From CADEER01 sp965216585 (GTDB taxonomy: Bacteria; Desulfobacterota; Binatia; HRBIN30; CADEER01): a stretch of DNA of 64,000 nucleotides. The notes below the pieces were generated by a model. That model searched no databases and was not told where the DNA came from. It saw only the letters and a list, made by a program, of their open reading frames with translations. Location: positions 1,984,001-2,048,000 of the forward strand of contig CBDCGC010000003.1 of NCBI GenBank assembly GCA_965216585.1, read 5' to 3'. The translations under genes were made by a program, and so were the position numbers. Every line of letters begins with the position of its first letter. Within the stretch, counting starts at the first letter, position 1. Of the stretch, positions 7,836 through 17,236 are shown piece by piece.

Positions 7836-10800
7836 CTAGTCAGAGACCCGACGCCGCGTCATCCAGACGAACATCGACGGTACGAGCAACAAGGCCAGAA
7901 TCGACGCACCGCCGACACCGCCGGCAATCGCGGTAGCCATCGGTGGCCAAAATCGGCCACCGAAAAAGATCAGCGGCAGGAATCCACCGATCGTCGTGAA
8001 CGTCGTCGCCAAAATGTGACGCGTCGCCCCGATCACCACGCTGCGCGTCTCGTCGAGATCGCCCGCCCGCGCGCCGGCGCTGGCGCGCAGCGCGGTCAGT
8101 ACGACGATGGAATCGTTGATCGCCAACCCGACCAATCCCATGACTCCGACAATGGCAACGAAGCCGAGTGGATAGCCGAACAGCCAAACCCCGAACAACG
8201 CCAGGCCGATGCTCAAAAAGGCAACGACGAAGATGATGAACGCCATACGGAAGGAGTTGAACGACAAGATGATCGTACCGGCCATCACGACGAAGAGCGG
8301 CATCGCAAAGAGCGCCAGCTTGCTCATCGCCTCGGAGCGCTCCTCTGCCTCGCCGCCGATCTCCATCCAATAGCCGGGCGGAAACTCGATCTCCGATTCT
8401 GCAATGCGGCGGCGAAAATCGTTGAGCGACTCGGCGATCAGCGTGTAGGGCATCAGATACCCCTGCACCCTGTTCACCGGCTTTCCATCGTGGCGAGCCA
8501 ACGATGGGCGCCCGGGTACCATCTCAAAGCTCGCCAATGCCGCCAGCGGTGCCGCCCCCACCCGCATCGAGTCCATGCGGTCGAGATCGCCGCGCTCTTC
8601 ATCGGAAACGCGCACGCGCACCGTCACTTCTTCTCCACCTTCGAGGATCGTGCCGCCGACCACTCCCTCGAGGTCGCCCTGCAGTCGCATCGCGATCCCG
8701 GTGAGCGATGAGCCGGCCATGCGGGCTTCGTCTTCGTCTGCTTCCAACACCAACTTGGGCACGCCACTGGAGAGGTCGGCGCGCGTGAACGTCACGTCGT
8801 TGCTCGCCGACAACACCGCCCGCAGCTCGTCGCCGAGTCGGCGCAGCACTTGCGTATCCGGTCCGTAGAGGCGCGCCTCGATCGGCGCGTTGACGGGTGG
8901 CCCCTGCTCGAAGGGTAGAGCCAGGACTTCGGCGCGCGGAAACGCGGCAATCAGCTCGCGCTGCAAACCCGGCAGCAGCTCTTCGGTCGCTTTGGCCGAT
9001 CGCGTCGTGACGAACCCACCGGCGTAGCTCGCAATGCCGTCGTCGGCAGACAACATGTTGTAGTAGACGCGTGGGCTGTCCTCGCCGACGAACCAGTGGC
9101 TTTCGACGACTGAATCGTGCGCGTGCACGCGCTGGCGCACTTCGCGAACCAGGGCCTCGGTCGCCGACAGCGATGCCTGCGGCGGCAGGCGAAGCTGGAT
9201 CTGGAACTGATTGCGATCGTTGGCAGGGAAGAACTGCTCGACCAGGGTCTGGCTCACGACGAAACCGAGGATCGGCAGAATCATCGACACCGCCACGCCG
9301 ATCCACGGCCGATTCAAAACCAACCGCAGCAACCGCGAGAAGTGCTCGGTCAACCACGGGCTCGAGTACCCCTGCCACCACCAGTGCACCGGACCGGCGT
9401 CCGGAATGCGCACGAAATAGCCGGCCAGGGCGGCGATCACGGTCATGGTCAGGAGAAACGAGGTAGTCACCGACAGGATGACGCCAGCCGAAATCGGACC
9501 GACGAACTCTCCTCCCCCGCCGGGCATGAGAACGATAGGCAGAAATGCAAGCACCGTCGTCACCGTCGAGGCCAACAGCGGAACGAAGAGGTGGCGCACG
9601 ACCTGGGCGACGGCATCCTCGGGCGCGGTACCGTCGCGAACTTTCATCGAGTACTCCTCGACGACGACGATGGCATTGTCGATCAAGAGCCCGATCGCAA
9701 TGATCAGTCCGGTCACCGAGGTCTGGTGCAGCGGCACACCGAGAACCAGCATCTCGGTCAAGACGCCGGCCATCGTCAGCGGCAATGCCATCGAGACGAT
9801 CACCGCCGCCCGCATCCCCATCATGAAGACGAGCACGACGATGACGAGGAACCCGGCAAAGACGAGGTTGCCGACCAGCGTGCCGAGGCGACGGCTGGTG
9901 TACACACTCTGATCGAAGATCGTCAGCAAGCGCACGCCGCGCGGCACTTCGAGACCAAAATCGGCAACCAACCGGCGCGCCTCTGCGGCCCACAGGTCGA
10001 CCCGCCGCTGCGGCTCCATCGTCGCCGCGACGACGACGCCGGCCTTGCCACCGACCAGCGCCACCGCGTCGCGCGGCTCGCGCAACGTTTTGGCGACGTC
10101 GGCGACGTCGCCGACCCGCATCAATCGGCCGCTACCGGCGGCGCGCAGCGGAATCTCACGCACCCGCGCCAGCGAGTCCAGCTCGCCACTCACCTCGATC
10201 AGCACTTGGCGACCACCGAGGCGAGCCTGTCCGGCGGGGATTCTCGAATCGGCAGACGAGATCGCACCGGCTACGTCGGCCGCCGTCAAACCCAGGGAGG
10301 CGAGAACCGTCGGGTCGACCGTCACGCGCACCTCTTCCTCGACCTCGCCGTAGACCTCGACCTCCTTGGTGCCGGCCAACGTGCGTAAGCGGTTCTCCAG
10401 CTCTGCTGCAAGGCGCGATAGAAGGTCGTCCTGCACCTCGCCCTCGCCTTCCCACACCAGCGCCGCCACCAGCGTCGCCGCCGTCGTCGTCAAGTCGACG
10501 AACTTCGGCGACGTCGTGCCGCGCGGCAGCAGAGACTCGGCGTCGGCAATCTTGTCGCGCACCTTGGACCAGACTTCGTCGACGACTTCTTCCGTGTAGC
10601 GATCTTCGAGTTGAATTCTGATCACCGAGACACCGCTGCGCGAGAACGAGAACACTTCGCGCACCTCGTGTAGCTCGAGGATTTTCGTTTCCATCGGCTC
10701 GCTGACCAGCGACTCGACGCGTTCGGCCGTAGCGCCGGGAAAGAACGTCGTCACCGTGGCGAAACGCCGCGAGAGGGTCGGGTCCTCCTGTCGCGGCAGT

Positions 10801-10886
10801 CCGCGCAGTGCCGCCAGACCACCGACGAAGATCAGACCGATGACGAGAATGGTCAGTCGCGGGTTGCGGTAGAAGAGGTTTGCCAT
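7836..10886 (-). CDS. RND-family efflux transporter permease
   Basis: 1016 residues from MANLFYRNPRLTILVIGL. This is the AcrB/MexB-like inner-membrane RND architecture: TM1, a large periplasmic porter domain, a TM2-6 block with TGLIIAIGLLIDNAIVVVEE, a second periplasmic domain and TM8-12 with VGLAINDSIVVLTALRA. In the TM4 proton-relay motif the usual Asp-Asp is Asp-Asn (LLIDNAIV). It pumps drugs or other toxic compounds out via an outer-membrane channel, which is not encoded here. It is the third gene of the tetR-adaptor-RND operon, 22 nt after the adaptor. The open frame extends far upstream, but that part is antisense-like filler over the adaptor gene. Confidence 0.95.
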   Translation of the reverse strand: MANLFYRNPRLTILVIGLIFVGGLAALRGLPRQEDPTLSRRFATVTTFFPGATAERVESLVSEPMETKILELHEVREVFSFSRSGVSVIRIQLEDRYTEEVVDEVWSKVRDKIADAESLLPRGTTSPKFVDLTTTAATLVAALVWEGEGEVQDDLLSRLAAELENRLRTLAGTKEVEVYGEVEEEVRVTVDPTVLASLGLTAADVAGAISSADSRIPAGQARLGGRQVLIEVSGELDSLARVREIPLRAAGSGRLMRVGDVADVAKTLREPRDAVALVGGKAGVVVAATMEPQRRVDLWAAEARRLVADFGLEVPRGVRLLTIFDQSVYTSRRLGTLVGNLVFAGFLVIVVLVFMMGMRAAVIVSMALPLTMAGVLTEMLVLGVPLHQTSVTGLIIAIGLLIDNAIVVVEEYSMKVRDGTAPEDAVAQVVRHLFVPLLASTVTTVLAFLPIVLMPGGGGEFVGPISAGVILSVTTSFLLTMTVIAALAGYFVRIPDAGPVHWWWQGYSSPWLTEHFSRLLRLVLNRPWIGVAVSMILPILGFVVSQTLVEQFFPANDRNQFQIQLRLPPQASLSATEALVREVRQRVHAHDSVVESHWFVGEDSPRVYYNMLSADDGIASYAGGFVTTRSAKATEELLPGLQRELIAAFPRAEVLALPFEQGPPVNAPIEARLYGPDTQVLRRLGDELRAVLSASNDVTFTRADLSSGVPKLVLEADEDEARMAGSSLTGIAMRLQGDLEGVVGGTILEGGEEVTVRVRVSDEERGDLDRMDSMRVGAAPLAALASFEMVPGRPSLARHDGKPVNRVQGYLMPYTLIAESLNDFRRRIAESEIEFPPGYWMEIGGEAEERSEAMSKLALFAMPLFVVMAGTIILSFNSFRMAFIIFVVAFLSIGLALFGVWLFGYPLGFVAIVGVMGLVGLAINDSIVVLTALRASAGARAGDLDETRSVVIGATRHILATTFTTIGGFLPLIFFGGRFWPPMATAIAGGVGGASILALLLVPSMFVWMTRRRVSD

Positions 10887-10908
10887 CTTTGCGGACGCTC
10901 TTGCCAGC

Positions 10909-12000
10909 TCAGCGATCGACGGCGCGAACCATTTGGCCGGGCACGACGCGGTGCGCACCGCCGACGACGATGCGCTCCCCGTCCGCGACAGCTCCGCGCA
11001 CGAATGCGCGGTCCGGTCGCGCGTGCAGAACGCTGACGTCGCGCCGCTCGACTCGGTAGAAATCACCTTCGCCAACCAGCACCAGCAGCGACCACAAGCC
11101 GCGCCGCCCCTCGGACAGCGCTGCCGTCGGCACCCAATAGCCGGCGCCCGGCAGACGCGATCGCCATCGGACATGCGCAACCGCTCCGTCGACGATCGAA
11201 GCCGCCTCGCCGACGGCGAAGATCGCCTCGATCGTGCGCGTCGCCGGATCGAGAGAATCGACGACGCGCACCAGCCTGGACGACAGCTCGCGGTCCTCGA
11301 CGACGACCTGATACTCATCGCCAACCGCGAGATCGGCGGCCTTTGCCAGCGGTACGCCGATGCGAATCTCGCGCTGGCGATCGATGAGCGAGAGAACCGG
11401 TGCTCCGGGCGCGACGACACTCCCTTCGTCGAGGTGGCGCTGCGTCACCGTGCCGGCAAAGGGAGCGACGAGATGCGACAACTCCACGGCGACGTCGAGC
11501 GTGTCGCGCGCCGCCACCGCGGCCGCGATGGCGGCCTCGCCTGCGGCCACTTGGGCGCGCAGCGCCTGCTCGCCAAAGACCGCTTCGTCGTGCTCCTGCG
11601 CCGCCGCAACGCCGCGCTGAAAGAGATCGTCCTGCCGTTTGCGCACGGCGGCCGCCAGCTTCAATTGCGCCCGAATGCGCCTCAGGTCGGCCTGCGCCGC
11701 GCCCAGCCGCGCCTCGACCTCGCGCCGCTGCGCCTCGAGTTGACGCAGATCGAGCGACGCCAAGCGCTGCCCCTTTTCGACGCGATCACCAGCCCGCACG
11801 GCAACCGAGGCGATGCGCCCGCCGCGCTCGAAACCGAGGTGCGAACGCCGCGTGCTGGCGACTCGACCGACCAGGCGATCGACGAGGTCGACACCGTCAC
11901 TGCGCACGAGCACCTGGCTTTCCACCGGCAAGACCTCGCCCGCCAATGCACTCCCGGCCAACCAGAGGAGGGCGGCAAGGGAAGACCAAGCGTGCCTCAT
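10909..12000 (-). CDS. RND efflux periplasmic adaptor (membrane fusion protein)
   Basis: 363 residues from ATG 12000 with a Sec signal peptide (MRHAWSSLAALLWLAGSALA). It has the barrel-sandwich half motif GGRIASVAVRAGDRVEKGQRLASLD, an alpha-helical hairpin rich in Ala/Gln/Glu/Arg (residues ~95-170), the second lipoyl half HLVAPFAGTVTQRHLDEGSVVAPG and a beta-barrel domain. It links the RND pump to an outer-membrane channel. Its start overlaps the tetR stop by 4 nt, and the RND gene follows 22 nt later, so all three are one transcript. Confidence 0.93.
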   Translation of the reverse strand: MRHAWSSLAALLWLAGSALAGEVLPVESQVLVRSDGVDLVDRLVGRVASTRRSHLGFERGGRIASVAVRAGDRVEKGQRLASLDLRQLEAQRREVEARLGAAQADLRRIRAQLKLAAAVRKRQDDLFQRGVAAAQEHDEAVFGEQALRAQVAAGEAAIAAAVAARDTLDVAVELSHLVAPFAGTVTQRHLDEGSVVAPGAPVLSLIDRQREIRIGVPLAKAADLAVGDEYQVVVEDRELSSRLVRVVDSLDPATRTIEAIFAVGEAASIVDGAVAHVRWRSRLPGAGYWVPTAALSEGRRGLWSLLVLVGEGDFYRVERRDVSVLHARPDRAFVRGAVADGERIVVGGAHRVVPGQMVRAVDR

Positions 12001-12590
12001 CGGTGCTCCCCGAAGAACATGTCGAAGGCCGGCTCGACGAGGTCGTCCAACGACTTGCCCAAACCCAAGCGGCCAGCGTGGTGCAGCGAAACGATGCCGT
12101 GCAGCGTCGACCAGAACAAGTGCGCGAGAATCTCCGGATCGCCGCGCATCAATCCCTCGCCAACGGCGTCGCGCACGGCGTCGAGAAGCGGATACCACGT
12201 TTCTCGATCGTGCGCCGGAATCGTTTCCTCTTCTTCGAAGCGCTCCACTTCAAACATCATCCGGTAGGCGCGCGGCTCGGCGATGGCAAAGTCGACATAG
12301 CAGCGACCGAGCACGCGCAGTCGTTCGGACGCTCCGAGGTCGTCATCACCGGCGGTCGCCCGCGCCAGCCATTCGCCGAAACGGGAAAAGCAAGCGCTGC
12401 GCACGGCGTCGAAGATTTCCGCCTTGTTGGCAAAGTAGCGGTACGGCGTCATCGGGCTGCAGCCGAGTTGACGCGCCAGCTCGCGCATGGTGACGCCGGC
12501 ATAGCCGCGCTCGACGAAGAGGTCGACCGCCACCGAAGACAGCGAAGCGCGAAATCGATCGACCTCAGCTGCGGAAAGCTCGCGCGGCAT
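11997..12590 (-). CDS. TetR/AcrR-family transcriptional repressor of the RND operon
   Basis: About 197 residues from MPRELSAAEVDRFRASLSS. The helix-turn-helix is in GYAGVTMRELARQLGCSPMTPYRYFANKAEIFDAV (written in parts: GYAGVTMRELARQL, then GCSPMTPYRYF), the TetR hallmark. The remainder is the helical ligand-binding and dimerisation domain. ATG 12590 or 12596 is chosen because longer versions would translate through the operator and -35 box. First gene of tetR-adaptor-RND. The 12-bp perfect palindrome between the -35 and -10 boxes is its probable binding site, so it should repress the pump operon and itself, and perhaps the divergent LLM gene. Confidence 0.9.
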   Translation of the reverse strand: MPRELSAAEVDRFRASLSSVAVDLFVERGYAGVTMRELARQLGCSPMTPYRYFANKAEIFDAVRSACFSRFGEWLARATAGDDDLGASERLRVLGRCYVDFAIAEPRAYRMMFEVERFEEEETIPAHDRETWYPLLDAVRDAVGEGLMRGDPEILAHLFWSTLHGIVSLHHAGRLGLGKSLDDLVEPAFDMFFGEHR

Positions 12591-12597
12591 GGCCATT

Positions 12598-12625
12598 ATC
12601 TTACGATGTAAATTTACAGCGTCAA
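12598..12625 (-). promoter_or_regulatory. Sigma70-type promoter with TetR operator in its spacer
   Basis: On the minus strand TTGACG (12625-12620) is followed after 16 nt by TAAGAT (12603-12598). The spacer contains the perfect palindrome TGTAAATTTACA (12607-12618), extended to 18 bp with one mismatched pair (CGA/GCG flanks). Transcription would begin about 12591, essentially at the tetR ATG 12590, implying a leaderless message. A palindrome between -35 and -10 is a classic TetR repression layout. Confidence 0.7.
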
Positions 12626-12692
12626 GCATAATCTTTGGCGGCTCACTTTTCGGCGTGCTATCTGGCGTTCTCAACGATCCGAGGGTGATGAG

Positions 12693-13757
12693 ATGGATGT
12701 CGGACTACTGGTGATTTTTCAGAACTACCTCGGCCGCAGCACCGATGCCGACATGGTGAGCGCCGAGTTGGCGCTGGCCGATATGGCTGAAGAGCTCGGC
12801 TTCGACAAGTTCTGGCCGGCCGAGCACCACTTCACCGACTACTCGGCGTGTCCCGACAACATCCAGTACTTGTCGTACGTCGCCGGGCGCACCTCGCGCA
12901 TACGGCTCGGCACCGGCGCCGTCATCGTGCCGTGGAACGATCCGCTGCGCGTCGCCGAGAAGATGGCGTTTCTCGACTACCTCTCCAACGGTCGCGCCGT
13001 GCTCGGTCTCGGACGCGGCCTGGCACGGCGCGAGTACGAAGCATTCGGCCTCGACATGGGAGAGTCCCGCGAACGCTTCGACGAAGCGGCTCGTATGATC
13101 ATCGATGCACTCGATACGGGTTTCATCGAAGGTGCGGGTCCGTTCTACCCGCAGAAGCGCACCGAAATTCGACCGCGCCCGCAGGCGGGTTTTCGCGATC
13201 GTCTGTACTGCGTCGGCATGTCGCCGGAATCGGTTGTCCAGGCGGCGACGCTGGGCGCGAAACTGATGATCTTTTCCCAACAGCCCTGGGAGCTCTTCGC
13301 CGAAGGGTCCTGGGCATCCTACAGAAGGACCTGGGGCGAAAACCACGAGGGCCCGCCGCCACCACCGCTGACCGGGGATCTCATGTACTGCCACCCCGAC
13401 CCGACCGTCGCCAAAGAGAAGGGTCGCGAATACATGGCGAACTACTTCCTCACCATCGTCGATCACTACGAAATCATGAGTGAGCATTTCAAATCGTCGA
13501 AGGGATACGACTACTACGCTTCGGCCAGCGATCTCTTTCGCGAGGTCGGTCTGGAAACCGCCGTCGAAACCTACTGCGATGTGCAAACCTACGGCACTCC
13601 TGGTGAGATCGTCGAAAAGCTGCGCGCGCGACACGCACTGCTCGGCGACTTCGAGCTCAACATGATCGTCAACTACGGCGGCATGCCCTTCGACGAAGTG
13701 AAGAACAGCGTCGAGTTGTTCGCCGGAGAAGTTCTACCCGAGTTGCACGACTGGTAG
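12693..13757 (+). CDS. LLM-class (luciferase-like) flavin-dependent oxidoreductase
   Basis: 354 residues with the bacterial luciferase TIM-barrel fold: MDVGLLVIFQNYLG, LGFDKFWPAEHHFTDY, SRIRLGTGAVIVPWNDPLRVAEKMAFLDYLSNGR (seen in parts) and VLGLGRGLARREYEAF. The family binds reduced FMN or F420 and oxidises substrates such as long-chain aldehydes, alkanes, sulfonates or nitrilotriacetate. The sequence does not decide the cofactor or substrate. It is divergent from the tetR-RND operon with 102 bp between starts, so the same repressor may affect both. The Shine-Dalgarno is GAGGGTGATGAG before ATG 12693. Confidence 0.9.
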   Translation: MDVGLLVIFQNYLGRSTDADMVSAELALADMAEELGFDKFWPAEHHFTDYSACPDNIQYLSYVAGRTSRIRLGTGAVIVPWNDPLRVAEKMAFLDYLSNGRAVLGLGRGLARREYEAFGLDMGESRERFDEAARMIIDALDTGFIEGAGPFYPQKRTEIRPRPQAGFRDRLYCVGMSPESVVQAATLGAKLMIFSQQPWELFAEGSWASYRRTWGENHEGPPPPPLTGDLMYCHPDPTVAKEKGREYMANYFLTIVDHYEIMSEHFKSSKGYDYYASASDLFREVGLETAVETYCDVQTYGTPGEIVEKLRARHALLGDFELNMIVNYGGMPFDEVKNSVELFAGEVLPELHDW

Positions 13758-13799
13758 CACTTCCCTTCCAGCCGCCGGGAGTTCCCAGCGCAGCCGGCA

Positions 13800-15491
13800 T
13801 CAGGGCCGATATCTGCCCTGCGAGAGCAGCGCCAGACCGGCAGCGACGGCGAAGAACAGCAGTGACGCCGCCGGTAAACCGAGGACCAGTGCCTCTCCCC
13901 GTTCGATGCAGATGGCGCCACAGAGAGCTGCCGCCGCGGCCAGGATTGCCTGGCGATTGCGTCGTTGCGCCCGAGCGTAGCCATCTTGACGCTCGCTGTG
14001 GCGGCTCGCCGCCAACCGCGCCTCGTTCTCCGCCGCTTGCAAGTACGCCAGCGTCGCCCGCGATATCTGTTGCAGGTCGCCGGCGGTGTCGGATAGGTCG
14101 CGCACGGCCTCGTAGCCGCTGCGTACCAGTCGAGCCGGGTCGAAGCGCTGTGCCGCCAGTGCGGCGACGCGCGGCCGCGCCGCAGCCAGCATGTCGAGGT
14201 CGGGCACCAGTTGCTTGGCGACTCCTTCCATCGTCATGATCGCTTTGAACGTCATCGTGTAGTGCGGCGGCATGCGAACGCGATGGCGCAGTGCGAGGTC
14301 GATGAGGTCGCGAAAGAACGCGCCCACGTCGATCTCGCTCATCGTCTTGTCGGCGAAGCGGCGCTCGAGGCATTCGATGACGTCGGCTTCAAAAGCGGCG
14401 TAGCCATCGCTCGACGGCATCTTTCCACCGAGCCGCCAGTAGATCCGCGCAACCCCGGCGTAGTCACGCCCGACCAGGGCCACCATCATGTCGACCAGGT
14501 CGTCGCGCTGGCGCGGCGTCAGCCGTCCGCAGAGACCGAAATCGAGAAGACAAATGGTGCCGTCGTCGCGCACCAGAACGTTGCCCGGATGCAAATCACC
14601 GTGGAAAAAGCCGTCTTCGAAGATCATCTTGAGAACGGCATCGATTCCGCGCTGCACGATCTCGTCGACGTCGCCACGCTCAGCCGACAGTGCGGAGATC
14701 TTGATGCCGTCGATGCGCTCCATGGTCAGCACGCGCGCCGTGCTGAGATCCTTGTAGGTCCGGGGAAAGTGAATACCCTCGACGCCGTCGAAGTTCTGTC
14801 GAAAACGGGTGATGTTCTCCGCCTCATTGTAGAAGTCGATCTCCTTGCGGATGGCGCGCTCGAAGGTCGCCACGATCCCGCTCGGGGTATAGAGCTCGGC
14901 TTCGGGAAAGTTCTTTTCCAACGCCCGCGCCAGGTAACGCATGATTTCGAGATCGGTCTCGATCGTTTTGGCCAGGCCCCGCCGCTGCACCTTGACGACG
15001 ACCCGCTCACCACCATCGCGCAGGCGCGCCGCATGTACTTGCGCGATCGACGCACAGGCAAGCGGCTGCTCGGAGAAATCGTCGAAGCACTCGTTGACCG
15101 CGAAGCCGAGCTCGCTCTCGATGATCTCGAGCACCGTTTTGCTCTCCATCGCCGGAACGTCATCTTGCAGCGTTTCCAATTCGGCGATGAGCTCGGGCGG
15201 CAACAAGTCGGCTCGGGTCGAGAGAATCTGCCCCAGTTTTACGAAGGTCGGCCCGAGCTCGTGAATCGCCAGCACGATACGGCGTTCGATCGGAGTATCG
15301 TCGGGCTTCGCCGGCGACAGCTCGCGGACGATCTTGCCCGCCCAGCCTTCGTCCAGATTGAGCTCGTTCAACATCGCGCCAAAGCCGTGCTTGACGAGCA
15401 CCGAGAGGATCTGGCGAAAGCGGTTGGCGTCGCGGACAAAGGTTTCACCCGCTCGGTAACTTTCATATGCTCGGCGCAGGGCTGTTGCCAT
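13800..15491 (-). CDS. ubiB: ABC1/UbiB-family atypical kinase
   Basis: 563 residues. The UbiB-specific KxGQ motif is in TFVKLGQILSTRADLLP (residues ~83-100). The AAS-type ATP loop lies near LACASIAQVHAARL, the catalytic segment is GFFHGDLHPGNVLVR, and the metal-binding segment is TICLLDFGLCGRL. Two hydrophobic helices at the C-terminus (AILAAAAALCGAICI and ALVLGLPAASLLFFAVAAG) anchor it in the membrane. Family members support ubiquinone biosynthesis or lipid handling. It is divergent from aidB with 58 bp between starts. The symbol reflects family resemblance, not a proven ubiquinone role. Confidence 0.9.
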   Translation of the reverse strand: MATALRRAYESYRAGETFVRDANRFRQILSVLVKHGFGAMLNELNLDEGWAGKIVRELSPAKPDDTPIERRIVLAIHELGPTFVKLGQILSTRADLLPPELIAELETLQDDVPAMESKTVLEIIESELGFAVNECFDDFSEQPLACASIAQVHAARLRDGGERVVVKVQRRGLAKTIETDLEIMRYLARALEKNFPEAELYTPSGIVATFERAIRKEIDFYNEAENITRFRQNFDGVEGIHFPRTYKDLSTARVLTMERIDGIKISALSAERGDVDEIVQRGIDAVLKMIFEDGFFHGDLHPGNVLVRDDGTICLLDFGLCGRLTPRQRDDLVDMMVALVGRDYAGVARIYWRLGGKMPSSDGYAAFEADVIECLERRFADKTMSEIDVGAFFRDLIDLALRHRVRMPPHYTMTFKAIMTMEGVAKQLVPDLDMLAAARPRVAALAAQRFDPARLVRSGYEAVRDLSDTAGDLQQISRATLAYLQAAENEARLAASRHSERQDGYARAQRRNRQAILAAAAALCGAICIERGEALVLGLPAASLLFFAVAAGLALLSQGRYRP

Positions 15492-15549
15492 CGCCGGCTA
15501 CACTAGCGACGTTGGCGAGCCAACTTCAATGGAGTGAATAGGGACGACC

Positions 15550-17214
15550 ATGGCGACAACCGACCCAAGCCTCCCCTCCCCAACGCACGAAATCTCCAAC
15601 CAGGCTTCAGCGTTGGTCGACTACAACGTCTTCGCCGAGGACCGCATTCTCGTCGATGCACTGCATCGCGAGGGCGCGGCCTGGGCTTCCGAACGATCCA
15701 TCGCCATCGGCGCGATCGCCGGCGGCGAGGCGATCGAGCTGGGTCGACTCGCCAATGAGAACCCGCCGGTTCTGCACTCCCACGATCGATTCGGCCGCCG
15801 GGTCGACCGTGTCGATTTTCATCCGGCGTGGCATGCGCTGATGAGCATTGCCGTCAAGTACGGGCTCCACGCCCTGCCCTGGCGCGAACCAAAGGAAGGC
15901 GCGCACGTCGCTCGCGCGGCGATGTTTGCAACGCTCTCGCAGGCGGAGGCAGGTCACGGGTGCCCGATCTCGATGACCTACTCGTCGATCCCGGCGCTGC
16001 GCCAGCAACCCGAGGTGGCTCAGGAGTGGGAGCCTCACCTTACATCGCTGGAATACGACCAGGCCTACGCCCCCGTCGATGGGAAACGAGGGGCGATCTG
16101 CGGAATGGCAATGACCGAAAAGCAGGGAGGTTCCGATGTGCGCCAGTGCGCCAGCACCGCAAAAGCAGTCGACGGCGGCGGTCCGGGCGCGGCGTATCTC
16201 CTGACCGGGCACAAGTGGTTTTGCTCGGCGCCGATGTGCGACGCGTTTCTCGTCCTCGCACGCACACAAAAGGGTGTCTCCTGTTTTCTCCTGCCGCGCT
16301 GGAAACCGGACGGCACACGCAACGACATCCGGATCCAGAGGCTGAAGGACAAACTCGGCAACCGCTCCAATGCCTCTTCCGAGATCGAATTCAACGACGC
16401 CTGGGGGCGCATGGTCGGCGGCGACGGACGCGGCGTGCCGACGATCATCGAGATGGTCAACCACACCCGGCTCGACTGCGTCATAGGCTCGACGGCCATG
16501 ATCAGACACGCCACCGCTCAGGCCACGCATCACTGCGCCGAGCGGTCGGCTTTCGGGAAGACCCTCATCGAGCAGCCGCTGATGCAGAACGTTCTCGCCG
16601 ATCTCTGCGTAGAGTCGGAAGCGGCGACGATCACGATGATGCGCCTCGCCCGCGCCTACGACGATGCTTGCGCCGATGAGCAGTGGCGGCCGTTCGCCCG
16701 CCTCACCACCGCCATCGTCAAATACTGGATCTGCAAACGCGCACCGATGCACGTCGCCGAAGCAATGGAATGCCTGGGGGGCAACGGCTACGCCGAGGAA
16801 TCGGGAATGCCACGCATCTACCGCGAGGCGCCGGTCAATGGAATCTGGGAAGGCTCGGGCAACGTCATGTGCCTCGACGTCCTGCGCGCCATCGGCAGGG
16901 GACCGGAGGGAACCGAAGCATTCTTCGACGAGGTCGCCCTGGCCGGTGGGATGGACGAGCGCTTCGATCTCTTCGTCGAAGGGCTTCGCCACGGTTTGAA
17001 CGACGTCGAGGGAATCGAGGGGCGGGCCCGCCGCTTCGTCGAACGCCTCGCCATCGCCCTGCAGGCCTCTCTGCTGCTGCGCCACGGTACACCGGCAACG
17101 GCCGAGGCGTACCTGGCGACACGACTGGCCGGCGATCGCGGCCACGCATTCGGAACCCTGCCGCGACACGTCGACTACAAAACCATCATCGAGAGGGCGC
17201 GGCCGCTCTGCTGA
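15550..17214 (+). CDS. aidB: AidB-like acyl-CoA dehydrogenase family protein
   Basis: 554 residues, longer than ordinary acyl-CoA dehydrogenases (about 380) and matching the AidB subgroup. The N-terminal extension has VDYNVFAEDRILVDALHREGA. The FAD-binding motif is GMAMTEKQGGSDVR, and the C-terminal dehydrogenase domain contains MECLGGNGYAEESGMPRIYREAPVNGIWEGSGN, read in parts. AidB proteins belong to the adaptive response to alkylation damage, and isovaleryl-CoA dehydrogenase activity has been reported. The gene is followed 22 bp later by a haloalkane dehalogenase on the same strand. That pairing suggests handling of alkylating haloalkanes: one enzyme hydrolyses them, the other limits damage. 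The last point is inference. Confidence 0.9.
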   Translation: MATTDPSLPSPTHEISNQASALVDYNVFAEDRILVDALHREGAAWASERSIAIGAIAGGEAIELGRLANENPPVLHSHDRFGRRVDRVDFHPAWHALMSIAVKYGLHALPWREPKEGAHVARAAMFATLSQAEAGHGCPISMTYSSIPALRQQPEVAQEWEPHLTSLEYDQAYAPVDGKRGAICGMAMTEKQGGSDVRQCASTAKAVDGGGPGAAYLLTGHKWFCSAPMCDAFLVLARTQKGVSCFLLPRWKPDGTRNDIRIQRLKDKLGNRSNASSEIEFNDAWGRMVGGDGRGVPTIIEMVNHTRLDCVIGSTAMIRHATAQATHHCAERSAFGKTLIEQPLMQNVLADLCVESEAATITMMRLARAYDDACADEQWRPFARLTTAIVKYWICKRAPMHVAEAMECLGGNGYAEESGMPRIYREAPVNGIWEGSGNVMCLDVLRAIGRGPEGTEAFFDEVALAGGMDERFDLFVEGLRHGLNDVEGIEGRARRFVERLAIALQASLLLRHGTPATAEAYLATRLAGDRGHAFGTLPRHVDYKTIIERARPLC

Positions 17215-17236
17215 TGACGAGACCAGGGGGAAAGCG

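Noticed and set aside
9117..10388. 423-codon plus-strand frame opposite the RND permease
   Set aside because: His/Gln/Arg-rich antisense product; the opposite strand is an unmistakable RND pump.
10887..11420. N-terminal extension of the RND frame to 1194 codons
   Set aside because: The extension overlaps the adaptor gene in another frame, is Ser/Arg/Ala shadow sequence and lacks family similarity; ATG 10886 starts the first membrane helix.
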